Shown here one piece after another: positions 8,340 to 16,172 of a stretch of 64,000 nucleotides of DNA (positions within the stretch are counted from its first letter, which is position 1; each line of letters opens with the position of its first letter). A program made the translations under genes and the position numbers. Location: positions 62,001 to 126,000 of the forward strand of contig NZ_NRQT01000010.1 of NCBI RefSeq assembly GCF_004119455.1. The letters run 5' to 3'. The notes beneath the pieces are model-generated. The model ran no database searches. It was given only the letters and a program-made list of their open reading frames with translations, and was not told where the DNA came from. The DNA is from Chryseobacterium sp. CH25. GTDB taxonomy: Bacteria; Bacteroidota; Bacteroidia; Flavobacteriales; Weeksellaceae.

Positions 8340-8344
8340 TATAT

Positions 8345-8776
8345 TTATTTTTTGGTTAATTGATCTATACTAAAAGAATATTGTTGCTGAACAGCCAGTA
8401 AAAGAGCTGCTGCACTTCCCACCCAAACTGAATAATTAAGTGGAGCTTTAGAACCTAATGCAACAGTCATGGATACAGCGAAAATCAATAATAAAATACT
8501 GCTTCCATAGGCTGCAATTCTAGTTTTGAAACCTACAATCAGCATCAATGGAAAAAGAATTTCTAAAAATGTAGCGGCATACGCTGAAAATGTGCTTAAA
8601 GCTTCAGGAAGAAAAAAAGTTAATGATCTTGTATATTCTTCAAAGCTTTTCATATTCCCCCATGAAGAATTTTCGGGGCTCCACCATCCGAATCGGTCGG
8701 CTACAGCAGAAAGCATCGTCACTGCAAGAGCAAGCCTTAAAAATAACTGCGGAAATTGATTCTTTGTATCTGTCAT
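8345..8776 (-). CDS. DoxX family membrane protein
   Basis: 143 aa with four predicted transmembrane helices (about 9-24, 50-72, 75-95 and 105-127), the usual DoxX size. LRLALAVTMLSAVADR at the N terminus and EILFPLMLIVGFKTRIAA in the third segment are family-like. DoxX proteins are inner-membrane proteins of poorly known function, some associated with quinol oxidases or thiosulfate oxidation. Directly upstream of the AhpD-like gene in a two-gene unit. Confidence 0.8.
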   Translation of the reverse strand: MTDTKNQFPQLFLRLALAVTMLSAVADRFGWWSPENSSWGNMKSFEEYTRSLTFFLPEALSTFSAYAATFLEILFPLMLIVGFKTRIAAYGSSILLLIFAVSMTVALGSKAPLNYSVWVGSAAALLLAVQQQYSFSIDQLTKK

Positions 8777-8822
8777 TGCATTTGCTTTTAATTACATGAC
8801 AAATTTCCGACTTCTAATCCGT

Positions 8823-8844
8823 AAAAAACTTAAACTGGTTTAAG
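8823..8844 (-). terminator. Terminator at the end of the Crp-like gene
   Basis: CTTAAAC-TG-GTTTAAG at 8829-8844 overlaps the stop codon and on the minus strand is followed by TTTTTT. The stem is AT-rich and the loop tight, so a role as an operator is also possible. Confidence 0.45.
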
Positions 8845-9412
8845 AACGTAATTTTGCTTTAATTTCACTTAAATACTCCGGGGTAAAACCAAGAAATGAG
8901 GCAATAAGATATTGAGGAATTCTCTGAATAAACCAGGGATACAATGTACTGAAATGGACATACAATTCTTCTCTTGAATATTCAGTCAGGTAACGGAGTT
9001 TTCTTTCGGAAGCAGCGTATGCTCTCTGATAAATAATCCTGAAGTACTTTTCCATCACAGGATGTTTCTCCAATAGTAATTCCTGATTTTTAAAATCAAT
9101 AACAAGAATGGTAGATTTTTCTACAGACTGAATATTAAAATCTGTCTGCAGCTGTCTTTCATAAGCAAACGTATCGGTAATCCACCAGTTCTCAATAGCA
9201 AACTGAGTGGTATGCTCTACTCCTTTTTCATTAATAAAATATTTTCTCAGACAACCTTCCACCACAAAGTACATATTTCTGCACACTTCACCTTCCAGCA
9301 TCAGTTCCTGTTTCTTCTTCACCTTCAAAACTTCAAAGAATGAGAAAATAGAAACATACTCTTCGTCTGTTACCGTAATAAATTTATTTAAATGTGCTTT
9401 GAAATTATCCAT
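8840..9412 (-). CDS. Crp/Fnr family transcriptional regulator
   Basis: 190 aa. Residues about 25-115 form a cyclic-nucleotide-binding-like beta roll (ELMLEGEVCRNMYFVVEG, then YFINEKGVEHTTQF), and the C terminus has a short helix-turn-helix, IPQYLIASFLGFTPEYLSEI. This short Crp type is frequent in Bacteroidetes and controls neighbouring small redox genes. A TTG-N20-TAAGTTTG promoter lies upstream. The DoxX-AhpD pair downstream on the same strand is the likely target. Confidence 0.85.
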   Translation of the reverse strand: MDNFKAHLNKFITVTDEEYVSIFSFFEVLKVKKKQELMLEGEVCRNMYFVVEGCLRKYFINEKGVEHTTQFAIENWWITDTFAYERQLQTDFNIQSVEKSTILVIDFKNQELLLEKHPVMEKYFRIIYQRAYAASERKLRYLTEYSREELYVHFSTLYPWFIQRIPQYLIASFLGFTPEYLSEIKAKLRS

Positions 9413-9429
9413 CTTTAGAATTGAATACT

Positions 9430-9460
9430 CAAACTTAACTTTATTTTTTTAGTTTTACAA
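9430..9460 (-). promoter_or_regulatory. Promoter of the Crp-like gene
   Basis: On the minus strand TTG, 20 bp spacer, TAAGTTTG; the box ends 17 bp before the ATG at 9412. Confidence 0.55.
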
Positions 9461-9478
9461 TCACAAAAACATGAAATC

Positions 9479-9844
9479 ATGGAAGTCGTTGCCAAAATCC
9501 TCATCGCCATTGTTGCACTTGAACATCTCTATATTCTTTGGATGGAAATGTTCGCATGGGAAACCAAAGGAAAAGAAGTTTTCAAAGCTGCCCTGCCTGC
9601 AGAAATGTTCAAACCCACAAAAGGATTGGCTGCCAATCAGGGATTATATAATGGTTTTCTGGCTGCCGGGCTTATTTGGTCTTTTCTGATTAAAGATCCA
9701 CAATGGCAGGATAATATTGCATTGTTCTTTTTAAGTTGTGTAGCTATAGCTGGAGTTTATGGAGCTATTTCTGCAACAAAGAAGATCTTTTTTGTTCAGG
9801 CATTGCCTGCGATATTGGCTATTATTGCTGTTTTACTGAAATAG
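9479..9844 (+). CDS. DUF1304 membrane protein
   Basis: 121 aa with four hydrophobic helices. The N-terminal ALEHLYILWMEMFAW and the NQGLYNGFLAAGL segment are hallmarks of the DUF1304 family, small integral membrane proteins of unknown function. Divergent from the Crp-like regulator with 66 bp between the starts, so they may share control. Confidence 0.85.
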   Translation: MEVVAKILIAIVALEHLYILWMEMFAWETKGKEVFKAALPAEMFKPTKGLAANQGLYNGFLAAGLIWSFLIKDPQWQDNIALFFLSCVAIAGVYGAISATKKIFFVQALPAILAIIAVLLK

Positions 9845-9852
9845 TCTGCTGA

Positions 9853-9915
9853 AAATTTGTTTGAAAACGCTAAGACGCTAAGGTTTTGTGCTATACGGAT
9901 GCTTTTAAGGCGAAA
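9853..9915. repeat. Degenerate copy of the CGCTAAGACGCTAAG palindromic repeat
   Basis: GAAAACGCTAAGACGCTAAGG near 9863 and GCTTTTAAGGCG further on resemble the perfect element at 12094-12184 but the arms have decayed. Confidence 0.4.
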
Positions 9916-9971
9916 TTGAATACCGCTAATGCACAAATAAAAATGATATGTATTTAATTTTACGTATACAA

Positions 9972-10020
9972 TCTATGTTTCTATGTGGTTCAAAAAAATT
10001 AAACCACATAGAAGCATAGA
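9972..10020. repeat. Near-perfect hairpin repeat, TCTATG...CATAGA
   Basis: TCTATGTTTCTATGTGGTT (9972-9990) pairs with AACCACATAGAAGCATAGA (10002-10020), 18 of 19 positions, with an 11-nt A-rich loop. It lies between the converging DUF1304 and HxlR genes. Confidence 0.55.
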
Positions 10021-10068
10021 ATCTTGTGAAATTTTAAAACGTGCATTTCTCACAAAATATTAGCCGCT

Positions 10069-10449
10069 TTATTTACCCATTGAAGCTTTAATTTTCTCTC
10101 TATGAAGTATTCCCCAATTTACAAGTATCTCTGTCACCGGAAATACAGATTTTCCGTATTCTGTAACCGCATAAGTAACTGTAATCGGTTTTGTATCCTG
10201 AATAGTTCTTGTAATCAGAAGGTTTGTTTCTAACTCCTTTAGCTCTTTACTCAGCATTTTTGCAGAAATTCCATCAATTCCACGTTCCAGCTTTTTAAAA
10301 TGAATCTGCTGATCGGTTCTGTTTGTCAGATATCGTAGGATCATTAACTTCCATTTTCCGCCTAACACATCAAGACTGTCACGCATTGCAAATAGTTCCT
10401 CTGTACAGGTTGCTTCTCTTTCCGTTCCATTTTCTTTAATTTTTGCCAT
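10069..10449 (-). CDS. HxlR-family transcriptional regulator
   Basis: 126 aa from the ATG at 10449 (MAKIKENG); a TTG-initiated extension to 10479 would run into the operator and is not preferred. It has the HxlR winged-helix pattern: Cys in CTEELFAMRDSL (often a redox sensor), then DVLGGKWKLMILRYL, FKKLERGIDGISAKMLSKEL and the wing. Divergent from a quinone-oxidoreductase-like gene, with an operator-like palindrome at 10468-10491. Probable thiol- or electrophile-responsive repressor of its neighbour and itself. Confidence 0.88.
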   Translation of the reverse strand: MAKIKENGTEREATCTEELFAMRDSLDVLGGKWKLMILRYLTNRTDQQIHFKKLERGIDGISAKMLSKELKELETNLLITRTIQDTKPITVTYAVTEYGKSVFPVTEILVNWGILHREKIKASMGK

Positions 10450-10467
10450 AATAGTTTCATCAAGGTA

Positions 10468-10491
10468 ACTAGTAACCAATTGTTAACTAGT
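10468..10491. promoter_or_regulatory. Palindromic operator for the HxlR regulator
   Basis: ACTAGT-N3-CAATTG-N3-ACTAGT, a 24-bp palindrome with identical ACTAGT arms. It covers the expected start of the hxlR transcript and lies just upstream of the promoter of the oxidoreductase, a position suited to controlling both. Confidence 0.7.
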
Positions 10492-10493
10492 AG

Positions 10494-10501
10494 CAAATAT
10501 A
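10494..10501 (-). promoter_or_regulatory. -7 box of the HxlR gene
   Basis: TATATTTG on the minus strand; the transcript would begin near 10488, inside the palindromic operator. Confidence 0.55.
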
Positions 10502-10515
10502 AACTATTCCCGTTT

Positions 10516-10523
10516 TACATTTG
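10516..10523 (+). promoter_or_regulatory. -7 box of the oxidoreductase-cupin operon
   Basis: TACATTTG, 17 bp before the ATG at 10541 and 24 bp downstream of the HxlR operator. Confidence 0.6.
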
Positions 10524-10540
10524 TCTATCAAATTAACAGT

Positions 10541-11533
10541 ATGAAAGCAGTAATTTTAAATAAGGATTTTAAACTCGAAAATGGTTGTACTGAAAAACCT
10601 CAGCCAAAATCTCATGAAGTATTAATCCAGATCAAAGCAAGTGGTTTCAACCCTATTGATTATCAGATGCTGGAAAATGAACTGGAAAGAAAATTAATAA
10701 GTTCACCAATATTAGGAAGAGAATTATCTGGGGTTGTTGTAGAAAAAGGAACAGATGTTACTCAGTTCAACATTGGAGATGAAGTATTCTGTGGCAGCGG
10801 GTCTATGGGAAGTAATGGAACTTACGCTGAATATATTTCCGTTCCGGAAGCTATTGTTGCATTCAAACCGAAAAATATATCCTTTGAACAGGCTGCTTCT
10901 ATTCCTTCAGCAGGATTAACTTCTCTGCAAATCTTTAAAAGGCTGAAATTACAACAAGAACAAACAATTCTTATCACCGGAGCTGCCGGAGGAGTAGGTT
11001 CTTTTTTAATCAAAATTTTATTGGCTCATCATGTTGAAAACTTTGTCATTACTGTTGGCAGTGAAGAAAACAGACAGATGTTTATTAATTTAGGCTTGAA
11101 AGAACAACAGATTGTCAATTACAAGGAAGAAAATCTCATAGAAAACCTTTTAAAAGCCAATCAACATCAACCATTTGATATTGGAATTGATTTGGTTGGA
11201 AACTATATGGCCGAAGTAACCGCTGAAGTATTAAAAATCAACGGAACTTATGTAGATGTTACCGCTCTTGTCACTAAAGAAGCTCATGAAATTCTCTTCA
11301 ACAAAGGAACATTGATTATGAATATCTCCAATTACACCTACAGCATGGTAAAACAGTATGATTACTACAAAAATAGTCTGGAGGAAATTGCAGAGCTTAT
11401 TGAAAGTGATGTAATCGCCCCATCTCAACATAAAATAATAGGTGATCTTTCTTTGGAAACGGTTCTTAAAGCCCACTCCATTCTTAAAAATAATCAGACT
11501 CAAGGTCATAAGCTTCTCATGAAAAATTCATAA
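10541..11533 (+). CDS. NADP-dependent quinone oxidoreductase-like MDR protein
   Basis: 330 aa medium-chain dehydrogenase/reductase. GroES-like N domain with ILGRELSGVVVEKG and GDEVFCG; Rossmann domain with ITGAAGGVGSFLIKI (about 146-160). The zinc-binding cysteines of alcohol dehydrogenases are absent, placing it with zinc-free quinone oxidoreductases that use NADPH to reduce quinones or enones. Divergent from an HxlR regulator, as is common for electrophile-induced reductases, and 4 bp before a cupin gene. Confidence 0.85.
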   Translation: MKAVILNKDFKLENGCTEKPQPKSHEVLIQIKASGFNPIDYQMLENELERKLISSPILGRELSGVVVEKGTDVTQFNIGDEVFCGSGSMGSNGTYAEYISVPEAIVAFKPKNISFEQAASIPSAGLTSLQIFKRLKLQQEQTILITGAAGGVGSFLIKILLAHHVENFVITVGSEENRQMFINLGLKEQQIVNYKEENLIENLLKANQHQPFDIGIDLVGNYMAEVTAEVLKINGTYVDVTALVTKEAHEILFNKGTLIMNISNYTYSMVKQYDYYKNSLEEIAELIESDVIAPSQHKIIGDLSLETVLKAHSILKNNQTQGHKLLMKNS

Positions 11534-11537
11534 AGCC

Positions 11538-12014
11538 ATGAACAAAATACCAAGACGAATCGTAACCGGAATTAAAGATGGAAAATCTGTTATTGTAGAA
11601 GATCAACAGGTGGAAAATGCAGTAGAGCATTTCCCGGGACTCATCATATCAGATGTATGGAATACTCAGACAATGCCTGCAAGTTTAGACTATGAAAATA
11701 GAATTCCCAACACAGGATTTCCTCAAACACCCAAAAACGGAACCTATTTCCGGTATGTAGTAGTTCCACCAGATAAAGACTTAGGAGTTGAATTCAAAAA
11801 AGGAGAACCTCATCCGATGATGCATAAAACTCCTACATTAGATTATATTATCATTCTTTCCGGCGAACTTCATCTGATTATGGAAGAAGGAGAAACCCTC
11901 TTAAAACCAGGAGATATTGTTATCCAAAGAGGAACAAACCATGCTTGGAGTAATAGATCTGATGAACCATGCATACAGCTGGCCGTTTTGATTGATGCTG
12001 AAACTAAAGATTAA
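11538..12014 (+). CDS. Cupin-domain protein
   Basis: 158 aa single cupin. The two cupin motifs are recognisable: PHPMMHKTPTLDYIIILSGE (metal-ligand region) and PGDIVIQRGTNHAWSN with the second-motif His. N-terminal ~60 residues (ending around FRYVVVPP) precede the barrel. Cotranscribed with the MDR oxidoreductase (4-bp gap), so probably acts on a related small molecule; no specific function can be assigned. Confidence 0.8.
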   Translation: MNKIPRRIVTGIKDGKSVIVEDQQVENAVEHFPGLIISDVWNTQTMPASLDYENRIPNTGFPQTPKNGTYFRYVVVPPDKDLGVEFKKGEPHPMMHKTPTLDYIIILSGELHLIMEEGETLLKPGDIVIQRGTNHAWSNRSDEPCIQLAVLIDAETKD

Positions 12015-12020
12015 AAGATT

Positions 12021-12083
12021 TTCCCACAGATTGCACAAATTTCACAGATAAAAAATCTGCGTGATCTGTGCAATCTGTGGGAA
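12021..12083. repeat. Perfect 17-bp inverted repeat, TTCCCACAGATTGCACA
   Basis: Arms 12021-12037 and 12067-12083 are exact reverse complements and enclose a second small CAGAT/ATCTG hairpin, giving a branched palindrome. A related remnant (AATCTGCGTGATCTGC) is at about 43350. It may act as a terminator for the cupin operon. Confidence 0.65.
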
Positions 12084-12093
12084 TATTAATTTT

Positions 12094-12184
12094 GTTGGAA
12101 AACGCAAAGGCGCAAAGAATTTTAAATAAAATTGTGCTCTAAGGCGCATAGCAAAAAAAAATTAGTGCCTTTGCGTTTTCCAAC
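12094..12184. repeat. Perfect 18-bp inverted repeat, GTTGGAAAACGCAAAGGC
   Basis: Arms 12094-12111 and 12167-12184 match exactly, with 55 bp between them that carry further imperfect copies of the GGCGCA word. It directly follows the 12021 element, so the converging cupin and thioredoxin genes are separated only by two repeats. Confidence 0.65.
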
Positions 12185-12187
12185 AAC

Positions 12188-12649
12188 TTACAAAGCCGAA
12201 ATCTCCAACAATTTTTCTTTCATTTTACCAGGTGTAAGCAACCCTTCCTGATAGTAGACTAAATTCCGGTTTTTATCCAGGAAAATCCACAACGGATAAA
12301 CAGGCTGTTCCTTATTTTTAGACAATGCCAACGCCAGCTCATGAATTCCAGAATTTCCATTGGCTAAATATTCAAACTCCTGACCTTGAAAATTAATTTT
12401 ATCTCTGGTTTTTTCAGCTTCAAAATTAATCAGATAAAAACGGTCATTCATCATTTCAACCAGATCTTTATCCTTATTTAATTTGAAGGATTCAATCTTA
12501 CAAACCGAGCACCAGTCTGTATAAAGATGGATCACCATTGGTTTTGGAGATTCTTTCTGCAGACGCTCCACCTCAGAAAAAGTCCCTGTCTTCATCTGAG
12601 ACAGACAAAGACAGGGCACAAACATTAAAAATAAAGCAAAAGTACTCAT
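12188..12649 (-). CDS. Exported thioredoxin-like protein
   Basis: 153 aa. A hydrophobic N terminus (about 1-17, ending CLCLSQ) is a signal peptide. The thioredoxin-fold active site is TDWCSVCKIES with C-x-x-C, and FYLINFEAEKTR plus YPLWIFLDKNRNLVYYQEG follow the thioredoxin_7/DsbD-gamma type. Its ATG overlaps the stop of the upstream TonB receptor (ATGA at 12646-12649), so the two are translationally coupled; the receptor plug contains its own C-x-x-C, suggesting a working relationship. It ends next to the 12094-12184 repeat. Confidence 0.82.
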   Translation of the reverse strand: MSTFALFLMFVPCLCLSQMKTGTFSEVERLQKESPKPMVIHLYTDWCSVCKIESFKLNKDKDLVEMMNDRFYLINFEAEKTRDKINFQGQEFEYLANGNSGIHELALALSKNKEQPVYPLWIFLDKNRNLVYYQEGLLTPGKMKEKLLEISAL

Positions 12650-14714
12650 CTCAGTGTATATTTCACTCCCAGGAACCCTCTGATGCCTTGCATTGGTGCA
12701 TAGCCATATGCTGTATCGAAAGTATAATGGTTGGGATTACTGATGGGATCATCAGCATGTTTATCAAATGGGTCAAAAGGCCTCATCAGAGGGTCTTTAG
12801 GAGTAAAATTGAATAAATTTTTCACCCCGCAATAGACTTCAAATCCGGACTTGAAGCTCTTTGAAACCTGAATATTCGCCAAAGAATAGAATGGAGAATA
12901 CTCCGGACGGTAATCATTCGGTAAAACAGGTAACCTCATTGGTCCATAGAACTGTCCGGTGAAATCTATCGTTAAATTACTTGGGAATTTATAGGTTAGA
13001 TTATACGTTCCACTCCATTTTGGAGCATGAAGCTGTTGTGTTTTTTGATTGGCGTCATCATATTTCTGATAGACATCCAAATAGGTTACTCCTAAGTTCA
13101 CACTTAACGGGAAAGAGAAACTAAAATCTACATTCAATGAGGCCCCTCTGGAAATTCCGTATCCCTGAAGATTGTCGTAAATAATTTTATTCGGGTCAGA
13201 ATCAAAATCACCTACAATTTTATTACTGAAATAAGTATAGAATGCAGATGCATCCAGATTCACCATGCGGTTTCCAACAGGAATTTTCCAGATATAGTTT
13301 ACATTTCCATTCACTGATCTCTCAGGTAAAAGATCAGACTTCACCACAACTTCTCTTGAACCTGTTAATGCAGCATGATCCTCTGTAAACAGATTCACCA
13401 CTCTAAATCCTGTTCCGAAATTGAATCTTAGCGTGTGATACGGATTCGGAGAGAATTTCCAGGCGAATCTTGGAGAATGTACGGAATGGTGCACCTTATC
13501 ATAATCATAACGGTATCCTAATAATAAGGTATTCGTATCATTGATCTCCCACTGATCCTGGACAAATACACCCCAGATCGGAGACTTCATTGGTGCATTG
13601 GTTACTCCATCGGAAGCCAGTGTTCCCGGAGTATTATCATCATAAAAAGTTCTTTTAAAAGTTACCCCGGCTGTAATATCATGCTTTCCAAAACTTCTGT
13701 CCCAATACGTCTGTACAAAGGCAACTTTCTGTAAAGCATTGAACGGATTCGCTCCATAAAATGAATTCTGGTCATGATAATTATAAGAAAACTGTGTTAC
13801 GATATGTTCTTTCATCGGCCATTCATACAATCCGAATACCTCTGCTCTGTTGGTATAAATACTTTCTCCGTACACCTCATCACTTCCACGGAAAGATTTA
13901 TTCCACTGCATTTCGCCCCCAAAACGGTCTTCATACAAATATCTTACAGCAAAGCTGGCCTGTCTGTTTTCTTTTCTTTTAAAATTCCATTTATTAAAAA
14001 TCGAAATTCTACTTTGTAAAGTTGTATCTGTGAAATTATCTTTATTCTGGTCTATCTTTTCCTGAAAACTGAAATAATTTAAGCTTAATAATGAAGCAGC
14101 ATTCTTTCCAATATTAAACTTTGTGGAAAGATCCAGGTTATTCTCTGCCCATGAACTTGTCATCATATCTACGCTCAGCTTAGGTGCCGTTAAAGCATTT
14201 TTTGTGATGATATTGATAACACCACCCATTGCTTCAGACCCATAAATGGAAGAAGCAGGACCTTTTACCACTTCTATCCTATCTACCAGACTATTAGGAA
14301 TCCCACTTAATCCATATACGGTAGAAAGGGAACTTACAATCGGCATTCCATCAATCAAAATCATTGTATAAGGTCCTTCCAGACCATTAATATGGATATC
14401 TCCTGTGTTACATACAGAACAGTTCAATTGTGGCTTTACCCCATTCACCATACTGATGGCTTCAAAAATACTTGGAGTAGGATTTTTCTGGAAAATTTCT
14501 GGCTGTAGATCTCAACAGCCACAGGGCTTTTAGACCTGCTCATCGGTTTTATGGTTCCGGTAACCACTACATCCTCAATATTACTTGTCTTAAACTCTTT
14601 TTTTGAAACCTTTACAGAATCTGTGCTTTTATATTGATTTATACTTAAACTGTCCGTCTCCTGGGCAAAACAATATGAGGATAAAAAAGTAATAGAAAAT
14701 AATATTCGCTTCAT
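12646..14714 (-). pseudogene. TonB-dependent outer-membrane receptor, single-base frameshift
   Basis: Two overlapping frames make one receptor of about 689 aa. The first (from ATG 14714) gives a signal peptide ending CFAQ and the TonB-box/plug start through KSPVAVEIYSQKF. The second (from about 14451) continues MVNGVKPQLNCSVCNTGDI, LIDGMPIVSSL, the plug signature RIEVVKGPASSIYGSEAMGG, and a beta-barrel ending in KYTLR. The break is in A4 at 14492-14495; five A's would restore KFFQKNPTPSIFEAIS. A TTG start at 14744 is rejected because it lies in an operator-like palindrome. Substrate unknown (iron complex or cofactor likely). Confidence 0.85.
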
Positions 14715-14724
14715 GAAATTAAAA

Positions 14725-14761
14725 TTGTTAGACAAATCTAACAATTATTTTTGAAACACAA
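14725..14761 (-). promoter_or_regulatory. Promoter and overlapping palindrome upstream of TonB receptor 1
   Basis: Minus-strand TTG (14759-14761), 18 bp spacer, TAGATTTG (14740-14733). A perfect inverted repeat TTGTTAGA-CAAA-TCTAACAA (14725-14744) covers the -7 box, an ideal place for a repressor. The shape is reminiscent of metalloregulator sites, but the regulator is not identifiable. Confidence 0.6.
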
Positions 14762-14806
14762 AACTTATCTAAAAATATTTGATTCAGCCAATTCATGAAA
14801 AATGAT

Positions 14807-14814
14807 TAAATTTG
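14807..14814 (+). promoter_or_regulatory. -7 box of hmgA
   Basis: TAAATTTG, 22 bp before the hmgA ATG. Confidence 0.5.
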
Positions 14815-14836
14815 AGAAACTACATATGAAAGTAAA

Positions 14837-15988
14837 ATGAGATATCATCTATCGGGAAACATCCCACAAAAAAGGCATACCGTCTTTAAATCTCCGGAAG
14901 ATAAATTTTACTATGAACAGCTTTTCGGAACGGAAGGTTTTCATGGTATCTCTTCTCTATTGTACCATATTCACCGCCCTACACAGATCAAATCAATCGG
15001 AGAACCGAAAGATGTAACTCCTAAAATTGCGGTGGAGAAAAATATTACGCCAAGAATGTTCAAAGGAATGAATGTAACTCCTGAGGACGATTTTATGGAC
15101 AGCCGTAAGATTCTTTTGATGAATAATGACCTGAAAATGGGATTGGCAAAGCCAAGAAAATCGATGGATTATTTCTACAAAAATGCAGAATGTGACGAAC
15201 TTTTATTCGTACATGAAGGAACCGGAGTTTTAAAAACATTTGTGGGAGATCTTGAATTTGTAACCGGCGATTATCTTATTATTCCAAGAGGAACTATTTA
15301 TCAGGTAGAATTAAAATCTGAAAACACAGTATTCTTCGTACTGGAAAGCCACTCTCCTATTTACACTCCGAAAAGATACAGAAATGAATTCGGACAGTTA
15401 TTGGAGCATTCCCCATTCTGCGAAAGAGACATTATTGCTCCAGTTTTCAAAGAACCTAAGGATGAAAAAGGAGAATTCTTAATTAAAGTAAAAAAAGAAA
15501 ACCAGATCACCGATTTCATCTATGCAACGCATCCTTTTGATGTTGTGGGTTGGGACGGATATTTCTATCCTTATAAATTTAATATCAAAAACTTTGAACC
15601 GATTACAGGAAGAATTCACCAACCGCCACCGGTTCACCAGAATTTTGAAGCTCATAACTTTGTAGTATGTTCATTCTGCGCAAGAATGTATGACTACCAC
15701 CCAATGGCTATTCCTGCCCCATACAATCACTCCAATATTGATTCTGATGAGGTATTATTCTACACAGAAGGTGATTTCATGAGCCGTAACCACATCGACT
15801 TAATGGATTTCACGCTTCACCCAGGAGGAATTGTTCACGGACCTCACCCGGGAGCTATGGAAAGAAGTATCGGTAAAAAATTCACCGAGGAATATGCCGT
15901 AATGGTAGACCCTTTCCGTCCGTTAAAAATTACAGAAGAAGCTTTAAAAGTGGAAGATCCGTCCTACAAAACTTCTTGGTTGGAATAA
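14837..15988 (+). CDS. hmgA: Homogentisate 1,2-dioxygenase
   Basis: 383 aa cupin-fold iron dioxygenase that opens homogentisate to maleylacetoacetate in tyrosine and phenylalanine breakdown. Recognised by FGTEGFHGISSLLYHIHRPT near the N terminus, LLFVHEGTGVL and GDYLIIPRGT in the first cupin, and the C-terminal iron-site region EGDFMSRNHIDL with LHPGGIVHGPHPGAMERS. The length is that of the shorter bacterial branch. hpd and fahA lie 4-6 kb downstream on the same strand, giving most of the pathway. It is followed by a strong terminator. Confidence 0.93.
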   Translation: MRYHLSGNIPQKRHTVFKSPEDKFYYEQLFGTEGFHGISSLLYHIHRPTQIKSIGEPKDVTPKIAVEKNITPRMFKGMNVTPEDDFMDSRKILLMNNDLKMGLAKPRKSMDYFYKNAECDELLFVHEGTGVLKTFVGDLEFVTGDYLIIPRGTIYQVELKSENTVFFVLESHSPIYTPKRYRNEFGQLLEHSPFCERDIIAPVFKEPKDEKGEFLIKVKKENQITDFIYATHPFDVVGWDGYFYPYKFNIKNFEPITGRIHQPPPVHQNFEAHNFVVCSFCARMYDYHPMAIPAPYNHSNIDSDEVLFYTEGDFMSRNHIDLMDFTLHPGGIVHGPHPGAMERSIGKKFTEEYAVMVDPFRPLKITEEALKVEDPSYKTSWLE

Positions 15989-16040
15989 AACAATAGAATA
16001 TCTTTCTTATCATTGAGAAAAACTATTAGTAAATACATAC

Positions 16041-16080
16041 AAAAGACGCTTTAAATCCTTTATTTAAAGCGTCTTTTTTT
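16041..16080 (+). terminator. Strong terminator after hmgA
   Basis: AAAAGACGCTTTAAAT, 5-nt loop, ATTTAAAGCGTCTTTTTTT: a perfect stem with a U tract. Confidence 0.9.
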
Positions 16081-16081
16081 G

Positions 16082-16089
16082 TAAATTTG
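16082..16089 (+). promoter_or_regulatory. -7 box of the first CoA-transferase gene
   Basis: TAAATTTG immediately follows the hmgA terminator, leaving a leader of about 77 nt before the ATG at 16173. Confidence 0.45.
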
Positions 16090-16172
16090 TAAGGTATGGT
16101 TCACATATACGGCCATCATTATTTTTCATATCGCATCCTAAGTAATGGTGGTTTAATAAAAATCAATATTAC

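Noticed and set aside
10450..10479. TTG-initiated extension of the HxlR gene
   Set aside because: The extension overlaps the palindromic operator and the predicted transcription start; ATG at 10449 fits the family length.
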